Origin: Gramella sp. AN32
Lineage (GTDB): Bacteria > Bacteroidota > Bacteroidia > Flavobacteriales > Flavobacteriaceae
NCBI RefSeq assembly: GCF_023718305.1
Contig: NZ_QEYO01000002.1
Location: 186,001 to 250,000 of the forward strand
Length of the DNA: 64,000 nt
Direction: 5' to 3'
Position numbers and translations under genes: made by a program. Under the pieces are notes generated by a model that was given only the letters and a program-made list of their open reading frames with translations, was not told the DNA's origin and made no database searches. Shown here one piece after another: positions 8,628 through 18,192 of this stretch; within the stretch, counting starts at the first letter, position 1, and every line of letters starts with the position of its first letter.

Positions 8628-9058
8628 TTGTAAAGGTTATCAATAGATCAAAACATAATTTACCCAATTACGAAACTCAGGCTTCGGCAGGAATGGATCT
8701 GCGAGCTGAACTTGATGCTCCGATAAGCTTAAAACCTTTAGAGCGCGCGATTATAAAAACCGGACTCTTTATTGAATTGCCTATTGGTTTTGAAGCTCAG
8801 GTAAGGCCCAGAAGTGGCCTCGCTGCAAAAAAAGGGATAACTGTCCTAAATTCGCCGGGAACCATCGATGCAGATTACCGCGGGGAAATTGGAGTAATTC
8901 TTGTAAACCTTTCCAACGATGAATTTATAGTACAGGATGGGGAGCGGGTTGCCCAACTGGTGATTGCAAAACATGAACAGATAAACTGGGAAGAAGTTGA
9001 TGTTTTGGGCGATACCTCCCGCGGTGCCGGGGGATTTGGTAGCACGGGCCACCAATAA
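8624..9058 (+). CDS. dut: dUTP diphosphatase
   Basis: A 144-residue trimeric dUTPase. All five family motifs are visible in order: AGMDLRA (about 23-29), [11 protein letters not shown] (61-71), [14 protein letters not shown] (76-89) with the catalytic aspartate, ERVAQLV (105-111), and the glycine-rich C-terminal arm [12 protein letters not shown] (133-144). It hydrolyses dUTP to dUMP and pyrophosphate, keeping uracil out of DNA and supplying dTMP synthesis. The gene overlaps the flippase stop by 4 bases. Confidence 0.97.
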   Translation: MIVKVINRSKHNLPNYETQASAGMDLRAELDAPISLKPLERAIIKTGLFIELPIGFEAQVRPRSGLAAKKGITVLNSPGTIDADYRGEIGVILVNLSNDEFIVQDGERVAQLVIAKHEQINWEEVDVLGDTSRGAGGFGSTGHQ

Positions 9059-9086
9059 TAGGAATTAGTTGTAAGTTTTATTTAGC

Positions 9087-9716
9087 ATGACTTTCGATAA
9101 AAATTTTAAACAAGCGATTAGTGAGTTGCCTTCCGCCGAGAAGGACAAACTGCTTTTGCGCCTTTTAAAAAAGGATCCCATGTTAGCTAACCGCCTGTAT
9201 TTTGAGCTGGTAAGCACCAATAGTGTGGATGAACTGCGCGAAAAAATGGAAGACAGGATTATTCTTCGCGCAAAGCAAATGCACGAGCGCTTTCATTCGG
9301 TAGGCTATTTGCATATGAACGTACGCTATTTAAGCGGTGATATTACCGAGCATGTTAAGATTACGAAAGATAAATTCGGCGAAGCAAGTCTGAATTTATT
9401 GTTGTTGGTAGAAGTTTTAAAACATAATAATCCAAACATTTTAAATACGACTCCCAGAAAGGCACGAAAATTCTGTGTCGCGGTAATAGCCAGGATTTTC
9501 CGGGTGATGATGATCATAGATAAGTTGCATGAAGATTACCTGTTGGAGTTTGAAGAAAACCTCAATAAGCTCGGCGAATTAATGGGTGAGAATCCATATT
9601 TGATGAAAGCAGCGATCAATAATGGCCTGGATGTAAACTGGTTATTAAAAGCTGAAATTCCTGAAAATGTTGTTGAAATATATAAAAACCTAAAATCCAG
9701 TGGATTTCTGAAATAA
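9087..9716 (+). CDS. Conserved hypothetical helical protein
   Basis: A 209-residue soluble protein, mostly helical and charged, without signal peptide, membrane helix or motif known to me. It begins MTFDKNFKQAISELPSAEKDKLLLRLLKKDP. It lies 28 bases after dut and 25 bases before the nucleotidyltransferase gene, so it is probably in the same transcript. The composition and clean codon pattern support a real gene. No function is proposed. Confidence 0.75.
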   Translation: MTFDKNFKQAISELPSAEKDKLLLRLLKKDPMLANRLYFELVSTNSVDELREKMEDRIILRAKQMHERFHSVGYLHMNVRYLSGDITEHVKITKDKFGEASLNLLLLVEVLKHNNPNILNTTPRKARKFCVAVIARIFRVMMIIDKLHEDYLLEFEENLNKLGELMGENPYLMKAAINNGLDVNWLLKAEIPENVVEIYKNLKSSGFLK

Positions 9717-9741
9717 TTTAAATAAAGAATATAATAAATAT

Positions 9742-10752
9742 ATGAAAATAATTGTCCCTATGGCGGGTCGTGGTTCACGATTACGTCCACATACGTTAAC
9801 CATCCCAAAACCGTTAATTCCAATTGCCGGCAAACCTATCGTACACAGGCTGGTGGAAGATATAGCCAAAGTTTTAAACGAAAAGATAGATGAAGTTGCT
9901 TTTATTATCGGCGAGGATTTTGGAGAGCAGGTAGAACAGGATTTGATGAAAATCGCTGAAAGCCTGGGCGCAAAAGGGACTATATATTATCAGGATAAGC
10001 CACTTGGTACAGGGCATGCGATCATGTGTGCTAAGGAATCTCTACAGGGTCCCGCAGTGATTGCTTATGCTGATACCCTGTTTAAAGCCGATTTTAATTT
10101 AGATAAATCTGCAGATTCGGTAATGTGGGTGAAAAAGGTGGAAAATCCCTCAGCTTATGGAGTGGTTAAGCTCAATCAAAATGGTGAAATTGTAGATCTT
10201 GTAGAAAAACCTAAAGAGTTTGTCTCAGATCTTGCCGTGATTGGAATTTACTATTTTAAAAATGTAGAAGTTTTAAAGGATGAACTTCAAAATGTACTGG
10301 ATCAAAAACTAACGCGTGGCGGGGAATACCAAATCAATGATGGAATTGAGGCCATGAGAAAGAACGGATTAAAATTTGTTCCGGGAAAAGTTGATGAGTG
10401 GATGGATTGCGGTAATAAAAATGTGACCGTAGAAACCAATGGCAGAATGCTTAATTTTCTGCATAATGACAGGGAAAAATTAATTGCAGATTCAGTAAAA
10501 ATCAAGGACTCTGAAATTACCGAGCCTTGCTATATTGGAGAAAATGTAGAATTGATCAATGCGAAAATAGGTCCGAATGTTTCTATTGGCGACGGATCTA
10601 GAATTGTGAACAGCAGCATTAAAAATAGTTTGATCCAAACTTTTGCTGAAGTACAAAATGCAAAGCTGGATAATGCGATGATAGGAAATTTTGCCAAATT
10701 TGATGGTGATTTCAAAGAAATCAGTATTGGTGATTATTCAGTTTTAGAATAA
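9742..10752 (+). CDS. NDP-sugar pyrophosphorylase (glucose-1-phosphate thymidylyltransferase-like)
   Basis: A 336-residue nucleotidyltransferase. The nucleotide-binding signature GRGSRLRPHTLTIPKPL lies at residues 9-25 and the metal-binding region AYADTLF at about 109-115. The catalytic domain is followed by a C-terminal left-handed beta-helix of hexapeptide-like repeats (about 255-336, for example IGENVELINAKIGPNVSIGD). Such enzymes activate a sugar-1-phosphate with an NTP. With the flippase upstream and cell-wall genes downstream it probably serves envelope glycan synthesis. The specific sugar is not deducible; no acetyltransferase activity is claimed for the hexapeptide part. Confidence 0.85.
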   Translation: MKIIVPMAGRGSRLRPHTLTIPKPLIPIAGKPIVHRLVEDIAKVLNEKIDEVAFIIGEDFGEQVEQDLMKIAESLGAKGTIYYQDKPLGTGHAIMCAKESLQGPAVIAYADTLFKADFNLDKSADSVMWVKKVENPSAYGVVKLNQNGEIVDLVEKPKEFVSDLAVIGIYYFKNVEVLKDELQNVLDQKLTRGGEYQINDGIEAMRKNGLKFVPGKVDEWMDCGNKNVTVETNGRMLNFLHNDREKLIADSVKIKDSEITEPCYIGENVELINAKIGPNVSIGDGSRIVNSSIKNSLIQTFAEVQNAKLDNAMIGNFAKFDGDFKEISIGDYSVLE

Positions 10753-10756
10753 CTAT

Positions 10757-12121
10757 ATGCAAAAGCTTATTTACATTTTGATGCTTGTTCTTCTTGGATT
10801 TTCTTCAAAATCCCAGGAAGTGCAGCGCCCATTTCAGGAGGTAAATCAGGATGACCTGGGAAATGTAAGTGATGAATTTCAGGAGAATTTTTTTGAAGCT
10901 TTAAAGCAAAAGGGTATTGAAAATTATGAAAAAGCGATCACTTCCCTGGAGAAATGCCTGCAAATTGATGCTTCCAATGCGGTGGTTTATTTTGAATTGG
11001 GCAAGAATTATCAAAACTTAAAAAAGTATGATGAAGCTGTTCAAAATTTTCAAAAAGCTCACGAGCTTCTACCGCAAAAAGAATCGATTCTTCAGTATTT
11101 GTTAGACACCTATAAGGAGACAGGGAATATTTCCGAAGGAATTTCAACGGTTCAAAAACTCACCAAACTAGATCCAAAATATGAGCAGGATTTAATCGGT
11201 TTTTATATTTTGAACGAAGATTATGACAAGGCACTTGCGGTGATTGACAAACTGGATGAAAATTTAGGCGTAAATGCCTATCGAAATGCCATGCGTCGCC
11301 AGATTTATTCCAGAACAAATAATACCGATGCCCAAATTTCCAATTTGGAAAAAAGTATTGGTGCCAACCCTGAAATTGAACAGAATTACCTCAACCTCAT
11401 CTATATTTACAGTGAAAATGGCGAGGAAAAAGAGGCTTTTAGAATTGCGGAGGAATTATTGGAAACTAATCCCGGTTCTTCCCTGGCGCATCTGGCCCTT
11501 TATAAATTTTATCTCGATCAAAGTAAGACTGAAAAGGCGATCACTTCCATGAAAATTGTTTTTCAAAGTGAAGAGATCGATGCCGAATCAAAATTTAAAG
11601 TCTTGAATGATTTTATGAATTTCGTTCAGAAGAATCCAGAGTATGAAAAAGAATTGATCGATATCACCGGAAAGCTTTCAGAATGGGAAAATACCCCGCA
11701 ACTTTACGAACAACTTGGGGATTATCACCTTTCTAAAAACAATTTTGAGGACGCTTTGACGTTTTTTGAACTGGGTATTGCCACGGACGAAGACAATTTT
11801 GAATTGCTTAAAAAAACACTTTTACTGCAATTAAAGGCAGGAAAATATGAGTCGGCTTCAAATTTGACAAAAAACGGGCTGGAAGTTTTCCCCTCTCAGC
11901 CATTGCTATATCTCTTGCAGGGAGTCGCTTTGAATAATCAGGATAATTATGCTGCCGCGGCTGAAAGCCTGGAAGAAGGTTTGGATTATTTGATTGAAGA
12001 TGAAAAAATGGAAATGGATTTTTATACCGAGTTAATGAAAGCTTATCTCGGTTTAAATAATGCGGAAAAAGTAAACGATTTTAAAACTAGGGCAGCAGCA
12101 CTAAAGAAATTAATAAATTGA
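10757..12121 (+). CDS. Tetratricopeptide repeat protein, exported
   Basis: A 454-residue protein with an N-terminal signal peptide (residues 1-19, ending GFSSKSQE) and TPR helices through the mature part; clear units include ALKQKGIENYEKAITSLEKC and AVVYFELGKNYQNLKKYDEA. It is a periplasmic or outer-membrane-associated scaffold rather than an enzyme. The stop overlaps the DUF4292 start (TGATG), and that gene is followed by the EnvC-like gene. This order is one I associate with flavobacterial envelope operons. Confidence 0.85.
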   Translation: MQKLIYILMLVLLGFSSKSQEVQRPFQEVNQDDLGNVSDEFQENFFEALKQKGIENYEKAITSLEKCLQIDASNAVVYFELGKNYQNLKKYDEAVQNFQKAHELLPQKESILQYLLDTYKETGNISEGISTVQKLTKLDPKYEQDLIGFYILNEDYDKALAVIDKLDENLGVNAYRNAMRRQIYSRTNNTDAQISNLEKSIGANPEIEQNYLNLIYIYSENGEEKEAFRIAEELLETNPGSSLAHLALYKFYLDQSKTEKAITSMKIVFQSEEIDAESKFKVLNDFMNFVQKNPEYEKELIDITGKLSEWENTPQLYEQLGDYHLSKNNFEDALTFFELGIATDEDNFELLKKTLLLQLKAGKYESASNLTKNGLEVFPSQPLLYLLQGVALNNQDNYAAAAESLEEGLDYLIEDEKMEMDFYTELMKAYLGLNNAEKVNDFKTRAAALKKLIN

Positions 12122-12891
12122 TGTTGAAAAGAATTCTAATTCTAAGTATAGTAAGTGTTTTCCTTTTTTCCTGCGGAAGCTCGAAACGGGTTAAAACCAC
12201 CAAAACAAAAAATACTGAAGCCGCGTCTATCATTCAGCAGCATTACGATAGCGAAGCCAACTTTAAAACGGTTTCGGGAAGGTTACGTGCGGTGTATCAG
12301 GATGATGAAAAAACACAATCGGTAAATTTAAGTTTTAGAATGGAAAAAGACAAAGCCATTTGGATGAGCGCAAGCATCCTTGGTTTTCCTGTGGCTAAAG
12401 CATATATCACCCCGCAAAGAGCCAGTTATTATGAGAAAGTGACCCAAACTTATTTTGATGGGGATTTTTCAGTGTTAAGTGATTTTTTAGGAACGCCCCT
12501 GGATTTTGAAAAACTTCAGAATTTATTGATTGGTCAGGCCATTTACGATCTTCGTGAGGAAGATTACGATTTTTCCACGAATGCTCGGGGATTTCAGTTT
12601 TCATCACCTGCCAGAGATATGATCAAAAAAATGTTTTTGATCGATAATGGGACTTTTAAAGCTACGGCGCAACAACTTTCCCAGGAAGACGATAATCGTG
12701 GACTAACGGTGACGTATTCAAATTATCAAAGCGTAGATGGGATTGTTTTTCCGGAAAATATTAAAATCATTGCCAACGAGGCCGGCTCTAATACAAATAT
12801 CGATCTTACCTACAGGTCGTTAACTTTTGGGGAAGAATTAAGCTTTCCATTTGAGATCCCTTCAGGCTATGAGGAAATTAGCTTAAACTAA
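12121..12891 (+). CDS. DUF4292 lipoprotein
   Basis: A 256-residue lipoprotein. I take the ATG at 12121, which overlaps the TPR stop by one base, rather than the TTG just before it. The lipobox is VFLFSC with the cysteine at residue 18. The mature domain, about residues 45-250, begins with the SEANFKTVSGRLRAVYQDD region and has the LolA/LppM-like alternating beta pattern of DUF4292 proteins. The fold suggests handling of a lipid or lipoprotein at the envelope. That role is inference from fold similarity and from the TPR and EnvC-like neighbours. Confidence 0.8.
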   Translation: MLKRILILSIVSVFLFSCGSSKRVKTTKTKNTEAASIIQQHYDSEANFKTVSGRLRAVYQDDEKTQSVNLSFRMEKDKAIWMSASILGFPVAKAYITPQRASYYEKVTQTYFDGDFSVLSDFLGTPLDFEKLQNLLIGQAIYDLREEDYDFSTNARGFQFSSPARDMIKKMFLIDNGTFKATAQQLSQEDDNRGLTVTYSNYQSVDGIVFPENIKIIANEAGSNTNIDLTYRSLTFGEELSFPFEIPSGYEEISLN

Positions 12892-12895
12892 CTGA

Positions 12896-14107
12896 ATGAT
12901 AAAGCTGAAACCGTTTCTTTTTTTACTGCTTTTCTTCGGAAATCTCTTTATCCTCCAGGCGCAGGATCGTGAAGATCTTGAAAAAAGGAGGGTGGAATTA
13001 AGAGAGCAGATAAAGCGTATTTCTGAATTGCGAATCTCTAATCAGAAAAAACAGCAATCAGTTTTAACCCAGGTAGAAGACCTTAATCAGCAAATAAGGA
13101 GCACGGAAGATCTTATAAAATTAACCAACCAGCAGGCAAATTTGCTTACCCGCGAAATTTCCACCAATACAAACAAAATTGGGGAGCTTAGGAAAGAGCT
13201 GGAACAGTTGAAAGCAGACTATGCCCAAATGATTGAGAAGTCGTATAAAAGCAAGTCCCAGCAAAGCAGGATCATGTTCTTGCTGTCTTCGGAAAACTTT
13301 TTACAGGCATACAAGCGACTTCAGTATATGAAACAGTATACTAATTATCGCAAGCAGCAGGGAGAAGAAATCAAAGCAAATACCCTGAAACTTCAGGAAT
13401 TAAATACCAATCTTCTGAAGCAAAAAGAACAGAAAGACCAGTTAATCGCTGAAAACCGTAAAACCAGAGCCGATTTAGAGAAAAACCGAAAGTCCCAAAA
13501 CACCTTGATGGCTTCCATCAATAAACGGGAAGGGGAATTTGCCTCACAAATTAGATCGAAGCAAAACCAGATCAACGAAATTGACCGTGAAATCGACAGG
13601 ATGATTCGCGAGTCCATTGCCAAAGCCAATAAAGAAAGCGGGTCAACTTCCAGGACCTCGTATGAATTAACACCTGCCGCAAAAGCCCTTGCCGCCGATT
13701 TTGCCAATAATAAAGGAAAATTGCCCTGGCCGGTAAGATCTGGAATCGTGACCATGAGGTTTGGGACACAGCCACATCCGGTAGTAAAATCAGTCATGGT
13801 GAACAATAATGGTGTGCGCATAGATACCGATGAAAAAGGAAAAGCCAGGGCTATTTTTAACGGTACCGTTAGTGAAGTTCAGGCAGTGAAAGGAGCGAAC
13901 CAGGCTATAATGGTGAGACATGGAGATTATATTACTATTTATAACAACCTGGAAGCTGTTTATGTGAAACGTGGGGATAATGTAACTACCAACCAGGAGC
14001 TTGGAGAAATTGCCACAAATAAAGCCACAGGAAAAACGACCTTACACTTTTTGTTATATAAGAATAATCAAAAATTAGATCCAGCATTATGGATCTATCA
14101 GATGTAA
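12896..14107 (+). CDS. EnvC-like murein hydrolase activator (degenerate LytM/M23)
   Basis: A 403-residue exported protein: signal peptide (1-22), long coiled coil (about 25-250, rich in E/K/Q), and a C-terminal LytM domain (about 275-403). The LytM zinc ligands look degenerate: the usual HxGxD site reads NNNGVRID and the usual HxH reads LHFLL. That is the pattern of EnvC/NlpD-type activators, which switch on amidases instead of cutting peptidoglycan themselves. The gene follows DUF4292 by 4 bases. A role in septal peptidoglycan splitting is expected. Confidence 0.87.
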   Translation: MIKLKPFLFLLLFFGNLFILQAQDREDLEKRRVELREQIKRISELRISNQKKQQSVLTQVEDLNQQIRSTEDLIKLTNQQANLLTREISTNTNKIGELRKELEQLKADYAQMIEKSYKSKSQQSRIMFLLSSENFLQAYKRLQYMKQYTNYRKQQGEEIKANTLKLQELNTNLLKQKEQKDQLIAENRKTRADLEKNRKSQNTLMASINKREGEFASQIRSKQNQINEIDREIDRMIRESIAKANKESGSTSRTSYELTPAAKALAADFANNKGKLPWPVRSGIVTMRFGTQPHPVVKSVMVNNNGVRIDTDEKGKARAIFNGTVSEVQAVKGANQAIMVRHGDYITIYNNLEAVYVKRGDNVTTNQELGEIATNKATGKTTLHFLLYKNNQKLDPALWIYQM

Positions 14108-14154
14108 GCACGCAACCAAATGCAATTTTTGTATCTTTTATAAAAGGCTATATT

Positions 14155-14850
14155 TTGAAAATCTTAAAAATATCGGTTTTACTGTTCCTTATCTTGCAGT
14201 ACGTAAGCTGTTCTTACGATATAAGGATCGAGGCAGATCGCAGGATACAGGTTGTGGGTGAAATCAATTCAACCTTGGACAATATTTCTGTTTATTCTAT
14301 TGCCGGCAATCAGGCAGGTTCTTATAGTCAGGAAGAAGGACACCTGCTGGGAAGAGGCATGAGCAAAAACGGCAGTTTTGATTTTGTTAGCTTAAAACCT
14401 GAAAATGCCGGAATTTCTATCTTGATAAATCCTCCCGGTTTTGATAATTACACTAATACCATCAGCACGACTTTTATTAATGTTCAGCCACAAAATAGGC
14501 TTCGTATTATCAATATTCCTGAAATTTCACTTCCAGAACTTGCAAGCGTTCAGGTGAATTTTATCAATATCTCGGGTGCAGCAGCAATTGCTTATCAAAT
14601 AGCTTTTTTACCGCCTGTAAATGAATATGCCTATACCAATACTGGAGAACTGGAAGTTTCAGGTGACTTTTTCAATCGTGTGAACCTTCGTAGCAATAGT
14701 CTTGAAAATTCTGACTCTTATATAGAAGACAGAATTAAATCTTTGGTAGGCACTAAAGTCGAAATAATTTATAGCGTAGATGAAGGAGAGGAATTAACTG
14801 AAAGCTTTATTATAGAAGATCAAAATGTTTTGTATGAGATCGAATATTAA
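14155..14850 (+). CDS. Hypothetical lipoprotein
   Basis: The frame is open from 14089, inside the EnvC-like gene, but I place the start at the TTG at 14155. It gives a clean lipoprotein signal: KILKISVLLFLILQYVSC, lipidated cysteine about residue 19. The mature 210 residues look beta-rich (N-terminal RRIQVVGEINSTLDNISVYSI could be an Ig-like or peptide-carrier-like strand set) and end in a strand, VLYEIEY. I recognise no family. It overlaps the next gene by about 17-26 bases, suggesting coupling with the beta-barrel protein. Confidence 0.6.
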   Translation: MKILKISVLLFLILQYVSCSYDIRIEADRRIQVVGEINSTLDNISVYSIAGNQAGSYSQEEGHLLGRGMSKNGSFDFVSLKPENAGISILINPPGFDNYTNTISTTFINVQPQNRLRIINIPEISLPELASVQVNFINISGAAAIAYQIAFLPPVNEYAYTNTGELEVSGDFFNRVNLRSNSLENSDSYIEDRIKSLVGTKVEIIYSVDEGEELTESFIIEDQNVLYEIEY

Positions 14851-15496
14851 AGTGCTGATAGCGATCATATTTCCGGTCTTTTTATTTGGACAGGAGTTGG
14901 AAAAAAATGAGAGCAATGTTAAAGACACTACCAAAGTCAATATGATGTATTCCCCGGGAAATCCTGAATCGGTTGCTTTCAATATTGGTTTTTTTCGGCC
15001 TATAGGCTTAGGAAATTCAGCAATGGCAGAGGCTTATACGTATAAAAATCCGGGTTTTGAATTCACCTTCAATTGGTTTGTGCAGCAGCATTTTACCATT
15101 GGAGCGAGCGTGGATTATTTTAACGGGATGGTAGAAGATCGCTCAAAAGTGGGTGAAATCTCCAGAACAGGAGTGGCCTCCCTGTCGGCACATCTCGGAT
15201 ATTATAAAGCGATCACCCGTGAATGGTATTGGCATGTGCTTGCTGGTTATGGTTATGTCTCTTATAGCAGCAAATCTGCTGAAGATAGATTTCTGGAAGA
15301 AGGCAACATGATTTTTTTAAGGAATGAAATTGGGCATCGGTTCACCAAAACACTTGCTGTTTATGGAAAAATAGAACTTCGGAACGATTTTATGGATGTG
15401 ATCACTTCCCGGGAACTGGACAATTATTTCAATAGCAATTTATTCCTGAATTTAGGAATTGGTTTGCGCATCAATCTTCAAAATCCAGATGGATAA
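14825..15496 (+). CDS. Outer-membrane beta-barrel protein
   Basis: A 223-residue exported protein. An ATG at 14834 (MRSNIKVLIAIIFPVFLFGQE) gives a cleaner signal peptide than the first ATG at 14825. The mature part alternates aromatic and small residues in strands typical of small barrels (for example FEFTFNWFVQQHFTIGASVDYF and WYWHVLAGYGYVSYS) and ends in LGIGLRINLQ. Probable outer-membrane location; no transport function can be assigned. Its stop is one base from the stop of the convergent thioesterase gene, leaving no room for a terminator. Confidence 0.7.
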   Translation: MFCMRSNIKVLIAIIFPVFLFGQELEKNESNVKDTTKVNMMYSPGNPESVAFNIGFFRPIGLGNSAMAEAYTYKNPGFEFTFNWFVQQHFTIGASVDYFNGMVEDRSKVGEISRTGVASLSAHLGYYKAITREWYWHVLAGYGYVSYSSKSAEDRFLEEGNMIFLRNEIGHRFTKTLAVYGKIELRNDFMDVITSRELDNYFNSNLFLNLGIGLRINLQNPDG

Positions 15497-15497
15497 T

Positions 15498-16013
15498 TTA
15501 TTCAAAAAGGGCTTTTAGTTCCGTTGCTTCTGAAGGTTTCATTTTTCCTGCCAATACCAGGCTCAGCTGCTTTCTTCTCAGCGCTGCATCATAACGTTCC
15601 TTTTCGAGATCGGTTTTAGGCTCTAGGGCTGGAATTTGAATTGGAGTTCCGGTTTCGTCTACCGCAACAAAAGTATAAATGGCCTCATTTGCTTTAGATC
15701 TACGGCCACTTTCCCGATCTTCCACCCAAACATCTATAAAAATCTCCATAGACGATTTAAACGCCCGGGAAACGGCTGCTTCAACTGTTACCACACTTCC
15801 TAACGGAATAGCTTTGTTAAAAGCGACATGGTTTACAGATGCGGTAACCACAATTCTTCTACTATGTCTTCTGGCAGCGATACTGGCTGCCCGATCCATA
15901 CGGGCAAGGAGTTCGCCTCCAAAAAGATTGTTCAAAGGATTGGTTTCGCTGGGTAAAACTAAATCGGTAAGTATGGTTCTTGAGTCGCTGGGTGCTTTAG
16001 CCTCCATTTTCAA
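15498..16013 (-). CDS. Acyl-CoA thioesterase (hotdog fold)
   Basis: A 171-residue protein with the hotdog thioesterase pattern of the YciA/ACOT group: PSETNPLNNLFGGELLARMDRAASIAA (about 20-46, with the catalytic N..GG..D region) and VVTASVNHVAFNKAIPLGSVV (about 54-75). It cleaves acyl-CoA to free acid and CoA in the cytoplasm. The start at 16013 has a second ATG two codons in. It is a single gene, convergent with the barrel protein, and not obviously linked to its neighbours. Confidence 0.87.
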   Translation of the reverse strand: MKMEAKAPSDSRTILTDLVLPSETNPLNNLFGGELLARMDRAASIAARRHSRRIVVTASVNHVAFNKAIPLGSVVTVEAAVSRAFKSSMEIFIDVWVEDRESGRRSKANEAIYTFVAVDETGTPIQIPALEPKTDLEKERYDAALRRKQLSLVLAGKMKPSEATELKALFE

Positions 16014-16064
16014 ATTTTTGGCAAAAATAAGGTAGATATAGGTGAAAGCTCCGTTAAGGCTATA

Positions 16065-16994
16065 TTAAAATTCCTGAACCAATAACCAGGCACCTTCATT
16101 GGTATTTTTTACCTGATACAATTTTTTGATAGCTTCCCTGCGGGATTCATGGCTGGAATAAACCACCTGATGTAATCCGTATTTATTCTCACCAAGTAGT
16201 CTGGCTTTGTGACCTTCAGTCTTTAATTCTGCAACCTTTTTCTCGGCATTTTCTTTTACCCGGAAGGCACCGGCGATGACATGATAATTTCCTTCCTGTT
16301 TTTCCACTTCAAAAGTAATGGCAGGTAGAGGATTATCGATCACAAAAGTTGCCTGCTGAATTTGTTGCTCAAGTTTACTTTCAGCTACCTGTTGTTCCGC
16401 GATATTATGCTGGGCAACCTGGTTGCTATAAATATTTAATCCTGCAAAACCTGAAAGGCCTATCGCTAATAAGCCCACTGCGGCATATTTAATCCAGGTT
16501 GAAGATCTTTTTTCCGGAGTAAGATAAATAGGGGCTTTTTCTTCAATTTTCGCAACCTGTTCTTTATAGATTTCCCTGGAAACCTGTGTAGTTTCAAAGG
16601 AATGTAAACCAAAAGAAGTAGCAAGGAAATTAATAGTTGAAGAGGGTTCAAACTGAACACTATCTTCGCTGTCTAAAAAAAGCTTCCCGATATTCGCCAG
16701 TTCCACTTCATGTTGAGCCTGAAGCGAATTCTCAATACTATTTACAAATTCACCTATTCTGGAGTTTGCCGCATCATAATCTATATGCTCAACACTGGCG
16801 ATATAATTGGCCAGAAGACCATCATTTTTATATAATTGCCTATTGAAGGAAATTACCTTTTTTGGAGGAAAGAACTCGTTGGTATCGGCATCTATAAAAG
16901 CCGATTGTCTCTGTGATAAGAAGGCTCCGAATCCCGGAAGGATCACACATTCGTATCTATAAAGTAAATCCTGTATATAGGTAGCTATCTTCAT
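16065..16994 (-). CDS. HU-CCDC81-type domain protein with TM helix and SPOR domain
   Basis: A 309-residue protein in three parts. Residues 1-125 match the Bacteroidota HU-like/CCDC81 domains (YIQDLLYRYECVILPGFGAFL). One membrane helix lies at about 170-187, and a SPOR domain (about 234-309, GNYHVIAGAFRVKENAEKKV) forms the C-terminus. SPOR domains bind glycan strands stripped of stem peptides at division septa. The topology places the HU-like part in the cytoplasm and SPOR in the periplasm. Whether the HU-like domain binds DNA is not known to me. Confidence 0.85.
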   Translation of the reverse strand: MKIATYIQDLLYRYECVILPGFGAFLSQRQSAFIDADTNEFFPPKKVISFNRQLYKNDGLLANYIASVEHIDYDAANSRIGEFVNSIENSLQAQHEVELANIGKLFLDSEDSVQFEPSSTINFLATSFGLHSFETTQVSREIYKEQVAKIEEKAPIYLTPEKRSSTWIKYAAVGLLAIGLSGFAGLNIYSNQVAQHNIAEQQVAESKLEQQIQQATFVIDNPLPAITFEVEKQEGNYHVIAGAFRVKENAEKKVAELKTEGHKARLLGENKYGLHQVVYSSHESRREAIKKLYQVKNTNEGAWLLVQEF

Positions 16995-17091
16995 GTAAGC
17001 AAAAATATAGGTTTAGGCAGAGAGATAAAGTTACCCAAAGATTTTTTATTAACAAATCTTTTTTATTGTAATTTTAATTAAATTGGAAAGG

Positions 17092-18192
17092 ATGACGGGG
17101 AATGATCTTTTTTATGCGCTTGTGCTTCAGCATATTCCGAATATGGGAGATGCCACGGCTAAAAAATTAATTCGGAAATTTGGGAGTGCAGAAAATGTAT
17201 TAAAAGAGAAAAAATCTGCGCTGCTAAAACTGGATGGAATAGGGGAAGCCAAAGTTCGCGATCTTCAGAATAAGGAGCATTTTAAAGCAGCGGAAGAGGA
17301 ATTAAAATTCATTGAAAAGAACAATGTGCAAACACACTATTTCCTTGAAGGATCGTATCCTGAAAAATTGAAACATTGCCTGGACTCGCCTATCATTTTA
17401 TTTTCCAGGGGAAATATTAATCTGAACAAAAGGAAGATTATAAGTGTTGTGGGAACCAGGCAAATTACTGCTCATGGCATCACGTTTTGCGAAAAATTTA
17501 TCGAAGATTTGGAAATATTGAATCCGGTTATTGTTTCCGGATTTGCCTATGGGGTAGATATTTGTGCACATAAAGCAGCGATTAAAAATGAACTTCAAAC
17601 GGTAGCCTGTCTCGCTCACGGCTTTCAAACTATTTATCCGAAAGCTCATAAAAAATATATAAATCAGATGATGGAAAATGGTGGGTTTTATACCGATTTC
17701 TGGAGCACTGATAAATTTGATCGTAATAATTTCCTGAAAAGGAACAGAATAATTGCCGGATTAAGTGAGGCAACTGTTGTTATTGAAAGCGCTGAAAAAG
17801 GTGGCGCTTTGGTCACGGCAGATATTGCCTCTTCTTACGATCGGGAAATTTTTGCAGTCCCGGGTCGTCCTACAGATAAATTTAGTTCTGGTTGTAATAA
17901 TCTTATAAGGCGGCAGAATGCCCATGTGCTTACTTCTGCAGCAGACCTTGTGTATATCCTGAACTGGAAAGCAGATGAGGATCCAAAACCAGTTCAAAAA
18001 CAATTATTTGTTCAGTTGGATTCCGAAGAACAAAAAGTTTATGATTATTTAAACGAGCAGGGAAAAACCGAATTGGATGCTCTTGCGCTAAATTGCAATT
18101 TTCCTACTTTTAAAACCGCTTCTTTATTACTGAATATGGAATTGAAAGGCGCGGTTAGGCCGTTGCCGGGAAAAATATTCGAAATTATTTAA
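17092..18192 (+). CDS. dprA: DNA-processing protein DprA
   Basis: A 366-residue protein; the frame also opens with TTG at 17083, but ATG 17092 (MTGNDLFYALVLQHIP) matches the usual N-terminus. The order is a helix-hairpin-helix region (about 15-60), a Rossmann-like DprA core with SGFAYGVDICAHKAA and EKGGALVTADIA, and a C-terminal winged-helix-like domain (about 300-366). DprA loads RecA onto incoming single-stranded DNA in transformation. Its stop shares the four bases TTAA with the stop of convergent trpS. Confidence 0.95.
   Translation: MTGNDLFYALVLQHIPNMGDATAKKLIRKFGSAENVLKEKKSALLKLDGIGEAKVRDLQNKEHFKAAEEELKFIEKNNVQTHYFLEGSYPEKLKHCLDSPIILFSRGNINLNKRKIISVVGTRQITAHGITFCEKFIEDLEILNPVIVSGFAYGVDICAHKAAIKNELQTVACLAHGFQTIYPKAHKKYINQMMENGGFYTDFWSTDKFDRNNFLKRNRIIAGLSEATVVIESAEKGGALVTADIASSYDREIFAVPGRPTDKFSSGCNNLIRRQNAHVLTSAADLVYILNWKADEDPKPVQKQLFVQLDSEEQKVYDYLNEQGKTELDALALNCNFPTFKTASLLLNMELKGAVRPLPGKIFEII

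Noticed and set aside
13393..13821. 142-codon minus-strand frame
   Set aside because: Opposite the EnvC-like coiled coil; no independent support.
14089..14154. N-terminal extension of the lipoprotein gene at 14155
   Set aside because: Lies within the EnvC-like gene and would bury the lipoprotein signal; the TTG at 14155 gives a proper one.
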